Shown: positions 1 through 7,845, counted from the first letter of the stretch. The stretch is DNA of 64,000 bases from Rhodocyclaceae bacterium (GCA_020248405.1 JADCHQ010000032.1:1-64000), one strand, 5' to 3'. Numbers and translations are program-made. Notes: generated from the letters alone by a model not told the origin.

Positions 1-309
1 ACCGCGCGGTCCTTGAATGCTTGTCCGTATCGAGCCAATTCGTTCTCCGTCCTCGCCCCCGGGTCCAGGAAATTCGGTGACGGGCGCAGCTGTGGATTTG
101 TGGACGATGCGCTTCGCGCACCGGCCGGCTGGCCGTGGACAACGCTGTCGCGTTGCCCACCGCACCGACCTTCGCCCACAAGCTCCACAGCCACCCACCA
201 CCATCTACATGAACCTGAAGCTCAACGAACAGCAGGTTCTATCGGGGCGACAACTATTCTGACGCAGGGGGTCTGTCAGGAAGTGGCTTGAACAACACGG
301 AGTGAAGCC
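1..309. other. intergenic or gene-poor left edge
   Basis: No open frame here has recognisable protein character or a convincing ribosome binding site. Short frames exist on the plus strand (13-291 and 17-262), but they overlap each other in different frames and look like chance GC-rich frames. A GGAG element at 299-302 belongs to the hicB-like gene that follows. Several TGTGGA/TGGACAA-like words occur between 90 and 145 but do not form an ordered array. Confidence 0.5.
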
Positions 310-642
310 ATGAACGTCACGACCGTTGACGGCTACAACGCACGCATCGAGTACGACCCTGAGACCGACATGTTCCGGGGTGAGATTCTTGGTCTCAAAG
401 GTGGTGCGGATTTTTACGGCAAGAACCCCAAGTAGCTTCGCCAGGAGTTCAAGAGGTCGCTTGCAGTCTTCCTGGAAGTCTGCGCCGAGAAGGGGATTGC
501 GCCTCGTCGCAACTACTCAGGCAAGTTCAACCTGCGCATCCCGCCGGAACTGCACGAACGATTGGCCATTGCTGCGCAGGCTGAGGGGAAGAGCATCAAC
601 ACGCTGGCAGCGGAAGCGCTGGCAATGCGCGTCGCGAGCTGA
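310..642 (+). pseudogene. hicB: HicB-family antitoxin, interrupted by an in-frame TAG
   Basis: From ATG 310 (GGAG at 299-302) the frame encodes a HicB-like N-terminus with the motif GYNARIEYDPETDMFRGEI, then meets TAG at 433-435, and continues in the same frame to TGA 640-642. After the stop it reads LRQEFKRSLAVFLEVCAEKG, then a typical C-terminal DNA-binding part with FNLRIPPELHERLAIAAQAE and SINTLAAEAL, a ribbon-helix-helix/Arc-like segment. HicB antitoxins normally run about 110 residues without a break, as would this one without the stop. The stop sits where the family usually has Glu or Asp (EELR), so a single GAG to TAG change explains it. No hicA toxin gene is visible upstream, where it is usually found. 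The gene is either an inactivated orphan, a two-piece product, or a sequencing error. Confidence 0.72.
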
Positions 643-696
643 GGCCAACCCGCCCTTCGGGCGGACCGCCAGAGGAACCAACCGATCGGAGAACCC

Positions 697-1170
697 ATGC
701 TTTCCCCGCAAGTTCAGGAAGCCGCCAGCCGCAGCGTTCTGTGCTGGCTGGCCACGGTCGATGCATCCGGCCAGCCCAATGTGTCGCCCAAGGAAGTGTT
801 CGCTGTGTTCGATTCGACGCACCTGGTGGTGGCGAACATCGCCTCCCCGACCACGGTCCGCAATGTGATGGCCAATGCCCGCGTGTGCGTGAGTTTTATC
901 GACGTGTTCGTGCAGAAGGGCTTCAAGGTCAACGGCATTGCCCGCAACATCGGCAAGCATGAAGCCGGATACTCGCAGTGGGCGGCGCCCGTGGAAGCCA
1001 TGGCGGGGCCGCGGTTTCCCATTCACAGCGTGCTTGTGATCGAGGCTACGTCGGTGGAACCGATCCTGGCCCCGAGCTACAGGCTTTATGCGGCCGAAAC
1101 CACGGAGCAGTCGCAGGTGGCCTCTGCCATGCGCACCTACGGCGTACGGCCAGCCGCGCCCCACGGCTAG
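697..1170 (+). CDS. pyridoxamine 5'-phosphate oxidase-like FMN-binding protein
   Basis: A 157-residue protein of the split-barrel flavin-binding superfamily. The N-terminus SRSVLCWLATVDASGQPNVS is the classic first two strands of these barrels, where a short loop precedes a cofactor-contacting Ser/Pro-Lys (SPKEVF), and the segment VVANIASPTTVRNVMAN is the usual dimer/FMN-contact region. Members of this small family reduce or bind flavin, heme or F420, and many have no known substrate, so only the fold is assigned. It lies 54 bp after the broken hicB-like gene and has no obvious partner downstream. Confidence 0.8.
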   Translation: MLSPQVQEAASRSVLCWLATVDASGQPNVSPKEVFAVFDSTHLVVANIASPTTVRNVMANARVCVSFIDVFVQKGFKVNGIARNIGKHEAGYSQWAAPVEAMAGPRFPIHSVLVIEATSVEPILAPSYRLYAAETTEQSQVASAMRTYGVRPAAPHG

Positions 1171-1817
1171 CGCGGCGCTTCGCCCCAAAGGCAAAGGCGA
1201 CCGGGTCAGGTCTTGCCTGTTGCCTTCCCTGAACCCTTCTTGCTTGTTCTGTCTTCGGGATGAACGAAACCGATGGGCCACGCGGGCGGCTCGGGCGGCG
1301 ACATGAGTGCACACGCAGTGCATCGAAGACCCGCTCGAGCCGGGTCCGTTCCGGCGCTGCTTGGTTAGGTTTGGTTTTCCGCATCAATAACTTCGAGGGC
1401 CTGGGAAACACCGACCATCCGGACACCCTGATTCTCTCTCGGCCGCCGGTTGCTGGACGGGCGTTCGGGTCGATGTGCAGGTGACGCTGTTTGTGCAGTT
1501 CGTGAAGGGACAGTAAAGGTGAACGGGTGACCCTGGCTCGACCGGTCCGCGGCGCGCCAGCGCCAGCGCCAACGCCCGCGCAGGCAGACCCTATCGCGTC
1601 GGTTTGCTCGCCATCACCATCGGCGGCGCGATTGTGACGAGGGTCTTCCGGTGACCTCCACGCGCGCAGCGGTTCACCTTGATGTGGAACATCCGTCTTG
1701 GCAGGCGCTCCAGCGCGTCCATGTTGCCCCGCCGTGCCCGGGTGCCGGGGCACTTACCTTCGAGTAGGCGGTGGGGCGGTATCGGGGCCTCCTGTCAGCC
1801 TGCGCTGCGTCCGGCCC
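1171..1817. other. 647-bp intergenic region without supported gene
   Basis: The stretch between the PNPOx-like gene and the 3' end of the NAD-kinase-like gene contains only short frames on both strands without family character, and codon use is not consistent in any frame. No tRNA, terminator with a T-tract, or repeat array was seen. It may be decayed sequence. Confidence 0.4.
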
Positions 1818-2750
1818 TCAGATAATCAACCGCCCTGCCCGGTTTGCCGGGGTGATGGTTACTGTCATCCCGGCGCCGAACACAAGCGAGTCGGCCTCCA
1901 TGCCGTCGCTGAAAATCACGCCGCCCTCCGGCATGTTCGAGGTCAGCGCCAGCGGGTGGTGTGCGTCGATTTCGCCATAGACCAGCGAGGCGCCGGTGGC
2001 GCGGCTTGGAAAGGGTTCGCGCACCGCAAATCGCAGCGCCTGCGCATCCCAGGCCAGCGGGCGGTAGCTGGCGGTGCGCGACGCGCCCTCCCAGGCCGCA
2101 CCGATCCGCAGCGAGCCCATGATCACGCTCGTCATCCAGCCGGTCGAGCCCAGCCCGGTCGAGACGATCACCCCGCTAGAGCTCTGCACTTCTGCCTGGC
2201 CACTCCAGTCGATCCGGTAGCGCGCCGAGGTGTGGCTGCGGGGTCCGACGAACAGGTCGTTGACTGCCAGCATGGTCTGGCCGTCGGCCAGCGATGCCTG
2301 CGCCATTGTGACGCGCTTGTCGGGACGGGCATCCGCCAACACCGCGGGCAGCAGCGCGGCCAGGTCAGCCGGCTGGAAGGGCAGCAGGATGCCGTCGTGC
2401 CGTGCCGGTTCGGGGTTCAGCCCCACCAGCGGCTGGCCGTCCAGGTACTTCATCGCGTTGGCCACCAGGCCATCCTGCCCCAGGGCCAGCACGACATCGG
2501 CCGGCCCGAACAGGAAGTTCGGCAGGTACTGCCGCTCCAGCTCCTGCCAGCGGCCGTGGGCCTCCAGCACCTCGGTGACAACGGCGCGCGCGGTCAGGTA
2601 GGCCGCGTGCTCGCGCTCGTAGTCACCGAAGTCGGCGCCCAGATGCTGGACGTAGAAGCGTGCCTGATCGACCGTGTGGAACCGGCCGATCAGTTCCTGC
2701 AGCCGGGTGCGCCGGGTCACCAGCACCACCTTGCGGTCGGACGCGCTCAT
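1818..2750 (-). CDS. NAD kinase/diacylglycerol kinase-fold protein (ATP-NAD kinase-like)
   Basis: A 310-residue protein with the two-domain NAD-kinase fold. The nucleotide-binding loop that is normally GGDG is ALGQDGLVANAMKYL (about residues 88-102), followed by PLVGLNPEPARHDGILLPF, the usual place of the NAD-binding loop. The second conserved region, STGLGSTGW, corresponds to the TGSTAY-type motif, and AVNDLFVG to the NE/ND motif. Thus the fold is clear but one glycine of the signature is replaced by Gln, and substrate use is uncertain. It overlaps the upstream SPFH gene by 4 bp (ATGA at 2747-2750), so the two are translationally coupled. It lies in a divergent module with an NrtR-like regulator, which supports a role linked to NAD metabolism. 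NadK activity itself is not proven. Confidence 0.75.
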   Translation of the reverse strand: MSASDRKVVLVTRRTRLQELIGRFHTVDQARFYVQHLGADFGDYEREHAAYLTARAVVTEVLEAHGRWQELERQYLPNFLFGPADVVLALGQDGLVANAMKYLDGQPLVGLNPEPARHDGILLPFQPADLAALLPAVLADARPDKRVTMAQASLADGQTMLAVNDLFVGPRSHTSARYRIDWSGQAEVQSSSGVIVSTGLGSTGWMTSVIMGSLRIGAAWEGASRTASYRPLAWDAQALRFAVREPFPSRATGASLVYGEIDAHHPLALTSNMPEGGVIFSDGMEADSLVFGAGMTVTITPANRAGRLII

Positions 2751-3808
2751 GCAGGCCTCCGTTCCCCCTCGGCGGGGCGTTGCTTCGCCTGCGGCGCTTG
2801 CGCCACGAGCAAGGTCTCGAGGAGGTCGGGCGAGACGTTGAGCTGCCCGATCTTCTCGGCGCGCTCGGCAAGCCCGCCGAAAGCCTGCGCGATCAGCTGG
2901 CCCGGCGCCATGCCCGCGGCGGCGAGTGCCTGGATCACGCGGACGTCGGTTTTCTGAAGCGCGTCCATCACTGCTGCCACCCGGTGGGCTTCAGCCTCCG
3001 CCAGCGCACGGGTGTTCTGCGCGTTGCGGGCCACGAAGTCCGTTCGACGGGTTTCCACCGAGATGTCAGTCTCCATCTCGGCCAGTCGCAGCTGCGCTCT
3101 CTTTTCGCGTAGCGAGGCTTCGGCTTCCATCTGGGTCTCGCGGATCTGGCGCTGCTTTTGCTCGACCGCGACCTCCGTGTCCAGTTCGCTTTCCCGGATG
3201 GCGCGCTCGTTGTTCACGGCCGCGTTACGGCGCAGGAAGATGGCGTCGTCGGCCCGCTTCAGGATGGCCTCGCGCGCTTCCGCCTCGAGCGCGCGCGCAG
3301 TCTCCGGCGTGGGACGCACGGCAGTGACCACAAAGCCCAGGATCTCCAGCCCGAGCGCCTGCAGCTCAGGATGGTGCGACAGCGTTCGGAAGCCTTCCGC
3401 GCCCAGCGCGTTGGCGGCCTGCAGCGCATCCCGGAGCGGCCGTTGCTGGATGGCCTTCTGCGCCGTGGTTTCGACCTGCGCCAGGACCCGCTGCGGCAGC
3501 TTGATGGGGTCCTCCGATTCGTAGCCCTTGCCATCGGCGCGCAGCGTGAAATCCGCCAGCGTGGCCGTCTTGCGCGGCTCGGCGATCCGCCACGTCACCG
3601 ACCCCTGCACGGTGACTGTCTGAAAGTCCGCCGTCATCAGGGTTTGGATGAAGTCGTCGACGCGGCTGGATACGGGAAGAGCCATCAATGACGAGGACGG
3701 CGCGTAGTAAAAGAAGGAGCGCCCCGTGCCTTCCAGCCGCACCCGGCCGTTCTTCACGAGCAGCACGTACGAGGTGGGCCTGGACTTGAAGTAGCGAATG
3801 CCGAACAT
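2747..3808 (-). CDS. SPFH/Band 7 domain protein
   Basis: A 353-residue protein starting at ATG 3808, chosen because a GGAGG lies six bases upstream; an open frame extends to 3931 but would run across the operators. Residues about 1-170 form an SPFH/prohibitin-like domain (YVLLVKNGRVRLEG, SVTWRIAEPRK), followed by a long Glu/Ala/Arg-rich coiled coil (about 175-285: LEAEAREAILKRADDAIF, then repeats of the type REKRAQLRLAEMET) and a C-terminal conserved segment. No clear N-terminal membrane helix is seen, unlike many flotillins, so association with the membrane would be peripheral. Stop codon and the next gene's start overlap (ATGA). Such proteins scaffold membrane microdomains or protein complexes. 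Here it most likely scaffolds or regulates the coupled NAD-kinase-like protein, which is inference. Confidence 0.8.
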   Translation of the reverse strand: MFGIRYFKSRPTSYVLLVKNGRVRLEGTGRSFFYYAPSSSLMALPVSSRVDDFIQTLMTADFQTVTVQGSVTWRIAEPRKTATLADFTLRADGKGYESEDPIKLPQRVLAQVETTAQKAIQQRPLRDALQAANALGAEGFRTLSHHPELQALGLEILGFVVTAVRPTPETARALEAEAREAILKRADDAIFLRRNAAVNNERAIRESELDTEVAVEQKQRQIRETQMEAEASLREKRAQLRLAEMETDISVETRRTDFVARNAQNTRALAEAEAHRVAAVMDALQKTDVRVIQALAAAGMAPGQLIAQAFGGLAERAEKIGQLNVSPDLLETLLVAQAPQAKQRPAEGERRPA

Positions 3809-3847
3809 AGACACCTCCGGATGGATGCCGCCGGGATTGACGGCATA

Positions 3848-3888
3848 TAGTTGCGTACGACAACTAATAAGGTTGCATAGTACAACTA
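3848..3888. promoter_or_regulatory. two tandem palindromic operators of the NrtR-like regulator (predicted)
   Basis: Two 19-bp imperfect palindromes lie at 3848-3866 (TAGTTG, seven bases, CAACTA) and 3870-3888 (AGGTTG, seven bases, CAACTA). They agree at 13 of 19 positions and their starts are exactly 22 bp apart, about two helical turns, so two dimers would bind on one face of DNA. They fill the divergent interval between the SPFH operon and the Nudix-type regulator at 3941, so autoregulation and control of the operon are likely. The regulator's binding to them is inferred, not shown. Confidence 0.7.
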
Positions 3889-3901
3889 AACTCGCTACTG
3901 T
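3873..3901 (+). promoter_or_regulatory. candidate promoter of the NrtR-like gene
   Basis: TTGCAT at 3873-3878 and TACTGT at 3896-3901 are separated by 17 bp, as in sigma-70 promoters, and are followed by the regulator gene 40 bp later. The -35 element lies inside the second operator, which would allow repression by occlusion. Confidence 0.4.
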
Positions 3902-3940
3902 CAAGCTTGTCGTCGATACACTGCCAGCCAAGGCCCGCTC

Positions 3941-4657
3941 ATGAAGATGCCCCAGACCATGGAGCGCCCGCTCGCCACCGTCGATGTGGCGATCTTCGCC
4001 ATCGTCGACAACGCACTACAGGTGCTGCTGGTGCGCCGCCCCGATTGCGCCGGGGAGCCGTTCCCCGGCTGCTGGGCGCTGCCCGGCGGCTACATCGACG
4101 TGCACAAGGACGCCTCGCTGGAAGCCTGTGCGATGCGCAAGCTGCGCGAAAAGACGGGCGTGCGCTCGCCGTACCTGGAGCAACTGGGAAGCTGGGGGAG
4201 CGCGAAGCGCGATCCGCGCGGCTACACGATCACCTGCGTCTACTTCGCGCTGCTGAACGCCGAGTTGGTGACGCTGGACCACAGCGGCAAAGTCGAGGCG
4301 CCGACCTGGCAGCCGGTGGACGGCGACGGTGTTCGCGAGCGGCTGGGTTTCGACCACGCCACCCTGCTGGCCGCCGCGCTGCAGCGGCTACGCAACAAGG
4401 TCGAGTACACGTCGCTGCCCGCCTTTCTGCTGCCCGAGAGCTTCACCCTCAGTGATCTGCAGTCGGCCTACGAGACTGTATTGAACCGGGCGGTGGACAA
4501 GTCCGCATTCCGCACGCGGATGCTGGCTGCGGATTTCATCGAGCCCACCGGCGAGCAGCGCGCCAGCGTGACGCGCCCCGCGCTGCTCTATCGCCTGAAG
4601 GTGCGCACGCCGGTGCTGTTTCCGCGGACATTCAGCCCGCGCGGCGAAACGGGCTGA
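3941..4657 (+). CDS. nrtR: NrtR-like transcriptional regulator: Nudix domain plus winged helix
   Basis: A 238-residue protein with an N-terminal Nudix domain (about residues 10-135; VDVAIFAIVDNALQVLLVRR, CWALPGGYIDV) and a C-terminal winged-helix region (about 140-225; FTLSDLQSAYETVLNRAVDK, FRTRMLAADFIEP). This architecture is that of NrtR-family regulators, in which the Nudix domain senses NAD-related ligands such as ADP-ribose. The Nudix box reads RKLREKTGV where catalytic enzymes have REUxEE, so two of the metal-binding glutamates are lysines (K67, K71) and hydrolysis is probably lost. It is divergent from the SPFH/NAD-kinase-like operon with operators between. ATG 3941 was taken, and ATG 3947 or 3959 are alternatives. 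Confidence 0.8.
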   Translation: MKMPQTMERPLATVDVAIFAIVDNALQVLLVRRPDCAGEPFPGCWALPGGYIDVHKDASLEACAMRKLREKTGVRSPYLEQLGSWGSAKRDPRGYTITCVYFALLNAELVTLDHSGKVEAPTWQPVDGDGVRERLGFDHATLLAAALQRLRNKVEYTSLPAFLLPESFTLSDLQSAYETVLNRAVDKSAFRTRMLAADFIEPTGEQRASVTRPALLYRLKVRTPVLFPRTFSPRGETG

Positions 4658-5360
4658 CCCAATTCAGCCTCTGCGACCCAGACAGCTGCAAGCACACTCA
4701 ACAGGCCCGCATTCCCCCGCCACGCATCCCGCAGTTCATGCGCGTGCAAGGCGCCCCCCCTGCAAACCAGCCAGTCATTGCTGTCCTTAGGCAGGCGGCG
4801 GTTGGCGGTGCCCGGGTTCGCGTCATTCCCTCGCCTTTGTCGCCGGATGCCGCGGCGCGGGCGGAACCGGCTTTCGTGCGGGTTTGCCCGGGGGAGCTGT
4901 TGGTGGCACGGGCGGGCGAGACCACGACGCCGTATTGCGTCAGTTCGTCGACCCCCACTTCAATGAAGCCGGTCTACTTGGGCGTCAGCGTGCTGCTATT
5001 GCTCCGCCGGCGGATCGGCTGCATCGCCGGTTCGCGATTCCGGCCTACTCATAGTTACCTGATTTCTCGAGGGGTTTGGTGAAAACGGGGCAGTGATTCT
5101 CTGGGCAGGCGCCGTACTGGACAGCACATGAACAAGCTCAGCCGACTCAATTTGTCCATATATTGTCCAGATTTGATTATGTCTCTTTTGGAATTATTTT
5201 CACGCTACAGAAGATATAATATTGCAAGTTCTTGAAAATTAACACCACAAACCCTGTGCGGCGCAAAAGTTTGTCCAGTACATATTGTTGACATTATGTG
5301 GACGATCCCTCAACATTCGTCTGTCAATAATCAACGCCTAATCACTAACGGAACCCAATC
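4658..5360. other. 703-bp intergenic region with an AT-rich island
   Basis: The first part (4658-5090) is GC-rich with no supported gene; the frame 4738-5082 lacks family character and a good ribosome binding site. From about 5140 to 5360 the composition changes sharply to AT-rich, unlike the rest of the window. That part contains TTGTCCA repeats, a TATAAT at 5215-5220 without a good -35, and a consensus TTGACA at 5288-5293 that could serve the adhesin-E-like gene at 5361, though its -10 (CAACAT at 5311) is poor. Confidence 0.55.
5152..5169 (+). repeat. TTGTCCA direct repeats, possible operator
   Basis: TTGTCCA occurs at 5152-5158 and again at 5163-5169, exactly 11 bp apart, with a third copy at 5271-5277. 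The same heptamer is found in the regulatory region of the MerR-type gene (27190-27230). Repeats spaced by one helical turn are the kind of site bound by CarH/LitR-like MerR regulators. The link is inference. Confidence 0.5.
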
Positions 5361-5786
5361 ATGAAAAACCTCATCGCTGTCACGCTTTCTTCCGCCGCCC
5401 TGTTCGCCGCTGGATCCTCCATGGCCGCCACCGGAGGGTGGCAATTGGTGGTTGCCCAGGGCGCCGAGACCGTTTTCTTCCAGCCCAAGTCGGTGAACGT
5501 GATTCAAGACGGACTCGAAGTGTCTGTTCTGGAAGATTTTCGCGAAACTGAATTCCTCGGAGTACCGGTGCTGCCCCACAAGTCCCGTGTGAGCACCTAT
5601 CGCGTCGATTGCGATTCGGCCCAAGCCGGTCTCGCCGCCTGGACGCTCTACAGCGCGAACTTCGGGCAGGGCGACGTGGTGTGGTCAGACAAGGCCGAGG
5701 AAGTCGCCATGTTCCGCGCCTCGTCCGAACCCGCGGTGGAGCGCGTCGTTCAGCGCGTCTGCGCGCCCTTCGTTGCACGCCGTTAA
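5361..5786 (+). CDS. secreted adhesin-E-like (surface-adhesin protein E) family protein
   Basis: A 141-residue protein with a clear Sec signal peptide (MKNLIAVTLSSAALFAAGSS, probable cleavage after SMA). The mature part has the pattern of the surface-adhesin E family: a leading Trp-containing strand (GGWQLVV), a middle strand-rich region, the segment SRVSTYRVDCDSAQAGL with the conserved VDC, and a C-terminal Cys (RVCAPF) that likely pairs with it. The protein is expected in the periplasm or at the cell surface. A paralogue follows 38 bp later. In Haemophilus the family founder binds host proteins, but in an environmental betaproteobacterium the role is unknown. Confidence 0.65.
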   Translation: MKNLIAVTLSSAALFAAGSSMAATGGWQLVVAQGAETVFFQPKSVNVIQDGLEVSVLEDFRETEFLGVPVLPHKSRVSTYRVDCDSAQAGLAAWTLYSANFGQGDVVWSDKAEEVAMFRASSEPAVERVVQRVCAPFVARR

Positions 5787-5824
5787 GCAAGTCCCAGCGT
5801 CCAATTTCTTTAGGGAGCCTCGCC

Positions 5825-6292
5825 ATGTTTCCCCTGAAAACCCTCGTCGGCGCAGCCGCTATCGCCTGTTCGCTGTTTGAGACGTCAACCGCCACGGCGA
5901 CTCAGTGGGAATCTGTGGTGCGCAACGCCGACGAGGCCTTGTACGTGGACCTCGACAGTTTGCGCATGGTGGACGGGCATGTGGAAGCGCAAGCGCTGCA
6001 CACCTACTCCAAGGCGCGCACACTCGGCCAGGACTGGTACGCGCACCGGTCTCGCGTGATGACGTACCGCTTCGACTGCAACGGGGAGAAGCTGGCTTTT
6101 ACCGCCTTCGAGATGCGCAGTGGTGAGTTGGGAAGCGGCGAAACCGTCATCGCGGGTACCACAGGCGGGTACATGTTCCCCGCCGCCAGCGATCCTCTGG
6201 ACGGTAAGCTCATGGGGAAGGTTTGCAGCCCCGCCAATCTGACCCGGGCAGAACGGCACGGTGGCGACGCAGGACGGCTTGCCAGTCGGTGA
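5825..6292 (+). CDS. second secreted adhesin-E-like protein
   Basis: A 155-residue paralogue of the preceding protein. ATG 5825 was chosen because AGGGAG precedes it and a signal peptide starts there (MFPLKTLVGAAAIACSLF). The mature part begins with TQWESVVRNADEALYVDLDS, then contains HRSRVMTYRFDCNGEKLAF with the same Cys position as its neighbour, and a late Cys (MGKVCSP). It is closer than the first copy to the family consensus, having the 'YVDLDSL' strand. The two genes are likely co-transcribed from the AT-rich upstream region. Confidence 0.68.
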   Translation: MFPLKTLVGAAAIACSLFETSTATATQWESVVRNADEALYVDLDSLRMVDGHVEAQALHTYSKARTLGQDWYAHRSRVMTYRFDCNGEKLAFTAFEMRSGELGSGETVIAGTTGGYMFPAASDPLDGKLMGKVCSPANLTRAERHGGDAGRLASR

Positions 6293-6527
6293 AACGACTC
6301 GTGACGTGTTCGTGCGTGTGATCAGATGTGGTTGCGTGGGGTCGTTTATCCGGTATTGCTAGCCACACCACAGGCACCCCGATCGATGCTTCGAAGGTAG
6401 CTCAGCAGAGAGGCAGACGAGGTACTCGGTCGGCATCACCGCACGGAGTCCAGCACAGCACTTCGCGCTGTCCGACGTCGGCGAACGTATCCCGCCAACG
6501 GGCCGGCCGGTGGCACGTAATCGTTAT

Positions 6528-7805
6528 TTAGATCATCGCTAACCGCCCCCCCGGCCCCGCGCCCCGGGCGCGGTGCAGCAGGAAGGCGGCGATAATCAGG
6601 TTGACGGCATTCCAGCCAATGCCGTTCAGGAACGCGGCGGCGTAGCTGCCGGTGAGATCGAAGATCGCCCCGGACATCCAGCCGCCCAGGGCCATGCCGA
6701 AGAGCGTGGCGGTGATGATCATGGCCACGCGGGTGCCTGTCTCGGCGGCAGGAAAGTGCTCGCGCACGATGATGGCGTAGGCGGGCACGATGCCGCCCTG
6801 GAAAAGTCCGAACAGCGCCGCCACCAGGGTGAGCGACGCGGGACCTTGCGCGGGCAGGAACAGCAACAGCGCCAGACACTGCAACCCCGAGCCCACCATC
6901 AGCGTGCGCAGGCCGCCGATGCGGTCGGAGATCATGCCGAAGCCCAGGCGGCTCACCACGCCGCAGGCGAGCATCACCGACAGCAGTTGCGCGCCGCGCG
7001 CCGGACCATAGCCCAGGTCGGCGCAGTAGGCCACCATGTGCACCTGGGGCATGGCCATGGCCACACAGCAGCCGAAGCCCGCCACCAGAAGCAGGAACTG
7101 CAGGGTGGCCGGCGCCATTCCAAGGGGGCGCGACACCGAGGCAGAGGCCGCGCGCGCCGCCCCCGGCGAGCCCGCTCGGGGCGGCCGCCGGCGCAGCACT
7201 AGGCTCGCGGGCAGCATCACCGCAAGGCAGAAAACTCCCACCCAAACGTGGGTCTGGCGCCAACCCGCCGTTTCGATGAAGTGCTGCAGCACCGGCGGCC
7301 ACAGGGCGCCGGCCAGGTAATTGCCGCTGGCGCAGATGCCCACCGCCAGCCCGCGGCGACGCTCGAACCACAGCGAGGTGTCGGCGATGAGCGGGCTGAA
7401 GGAGGCGGCACAACCGGCCGCCAGCAGCAGGCCCTGCACCGCCACGAACTGGGCGAGGCTGCCCGACGCCGCCGCCAGCGGGTAACCGGCGCCCAGGCAC
7501 AGGATGCCCATGACCACGGGCACGGCCACGCCGAATCGGTCGGCCATCCGGCCCATGGCAAGCCCGGCGAAGCCCACGCCCACCATGGTGGCGGCGTAGG
7601 GCAGCGAGGCGGCACCGCGCGCCACGCCGAACTCCGCCTGGATGGCCGGCAGCGACACCACCACCGACCACATGCCCACGCCGCCGCAGGTCACCAGCAG
7701 CAGGGTGCAGGCAAGCCGCCACCAGGCGTAGGCGGAATCCACGCCCGGCGCGTCGTGCGTGGCGGCTTTCAGGGGCGCCTCAGGGCTCGAGTCATGTGGA
7801 TTCAT
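6528..7805 (-). CDS. MFS transporter
   Basis: A 425-residue major facilitator with about twelve hydrophobic segments. ATG 7805 (MNPHDSSPEAP) is preferred, because the longer frame to 7949 begins with a Lys/Ser/Arg-rich stretch that is not transporter-like. The loop between helices 2 and 3 has GRMADRFG, an MFS signature A variant, and the loop 8-9 repeat has GMISDRIGG. It resembles monocarboxylate/oxalate-formate-type carriers. It is divergent from, and overlaps the upstream region of, an FAD oxidoreductase gene, so the pair may import and oxidise one substrate, which cannot be named. Confidence 0.82.
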   Translation of the reverse strand: MNPHDSSPEAPLKAATHDAPGVDSAYAWWRLACTLLLVTCGGVGMWSVVVSLPAIQAEFGVARGAASLPYAATMVGVGFAGLAMGRMADRFGVAVPVVMGILCLGAGYPLAAASGSLAQFVAVQGLLLAAGCAASFSPLIADTSLWFERRRGLAVGICASGNYLAGALWPPVLQHFIETAGWRQTHVWVGVFCLAVMLPASLVLRRRPPRAGSPGAARAASASVSRPLGMAPATLQFLLLVAGFGCCVAMAMPQVHMVAYCADLGYGPARGAQLLSVMLACGVVSRLGFGMISDRIGGLRTLMVGSGLQCLALLLFLPAQGPASLTLVAALFGLFQGGIVPAYAIIVREHFPAAETGTRVAMIITATLFGMALGGWMSGAIFDLTGSYAAAFLNGIGWNAVNLIIAAFLLHRARGAGPGGRLAMI

Positions 7806-7845
7806 TGTCGCACGGGGCCCGACACGTATCGGCCGGCGCAATGGC

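Noticed and set aside
91..142. TGTGGATTT and TGGACAA words resembling DnaA boxes
   Set aside because: Mismatched to TTATCCACA, not in an ordered array, and no dnaA, dnaN or parAB gene is near. Not called as an origin.
1171..1817. Possible CDS or tRNA in the gap
   Set aside because: No cloverleaf, no consistent reading frame and no conserved motif could be found.
4738..5082. 114-codon plus-strand open frame in the intergenic region
   Set aside because: No family pattern, no good ribosome binding site, and codon use inconsistent with neighbours.
5140..5360. AT-rich island as an IS or prophage attachment site
   Set aside because: No transposase, integrase, tRNA or flanking direct repeat of useful length is present, so it is treated as a regulatory/anomalous segment.
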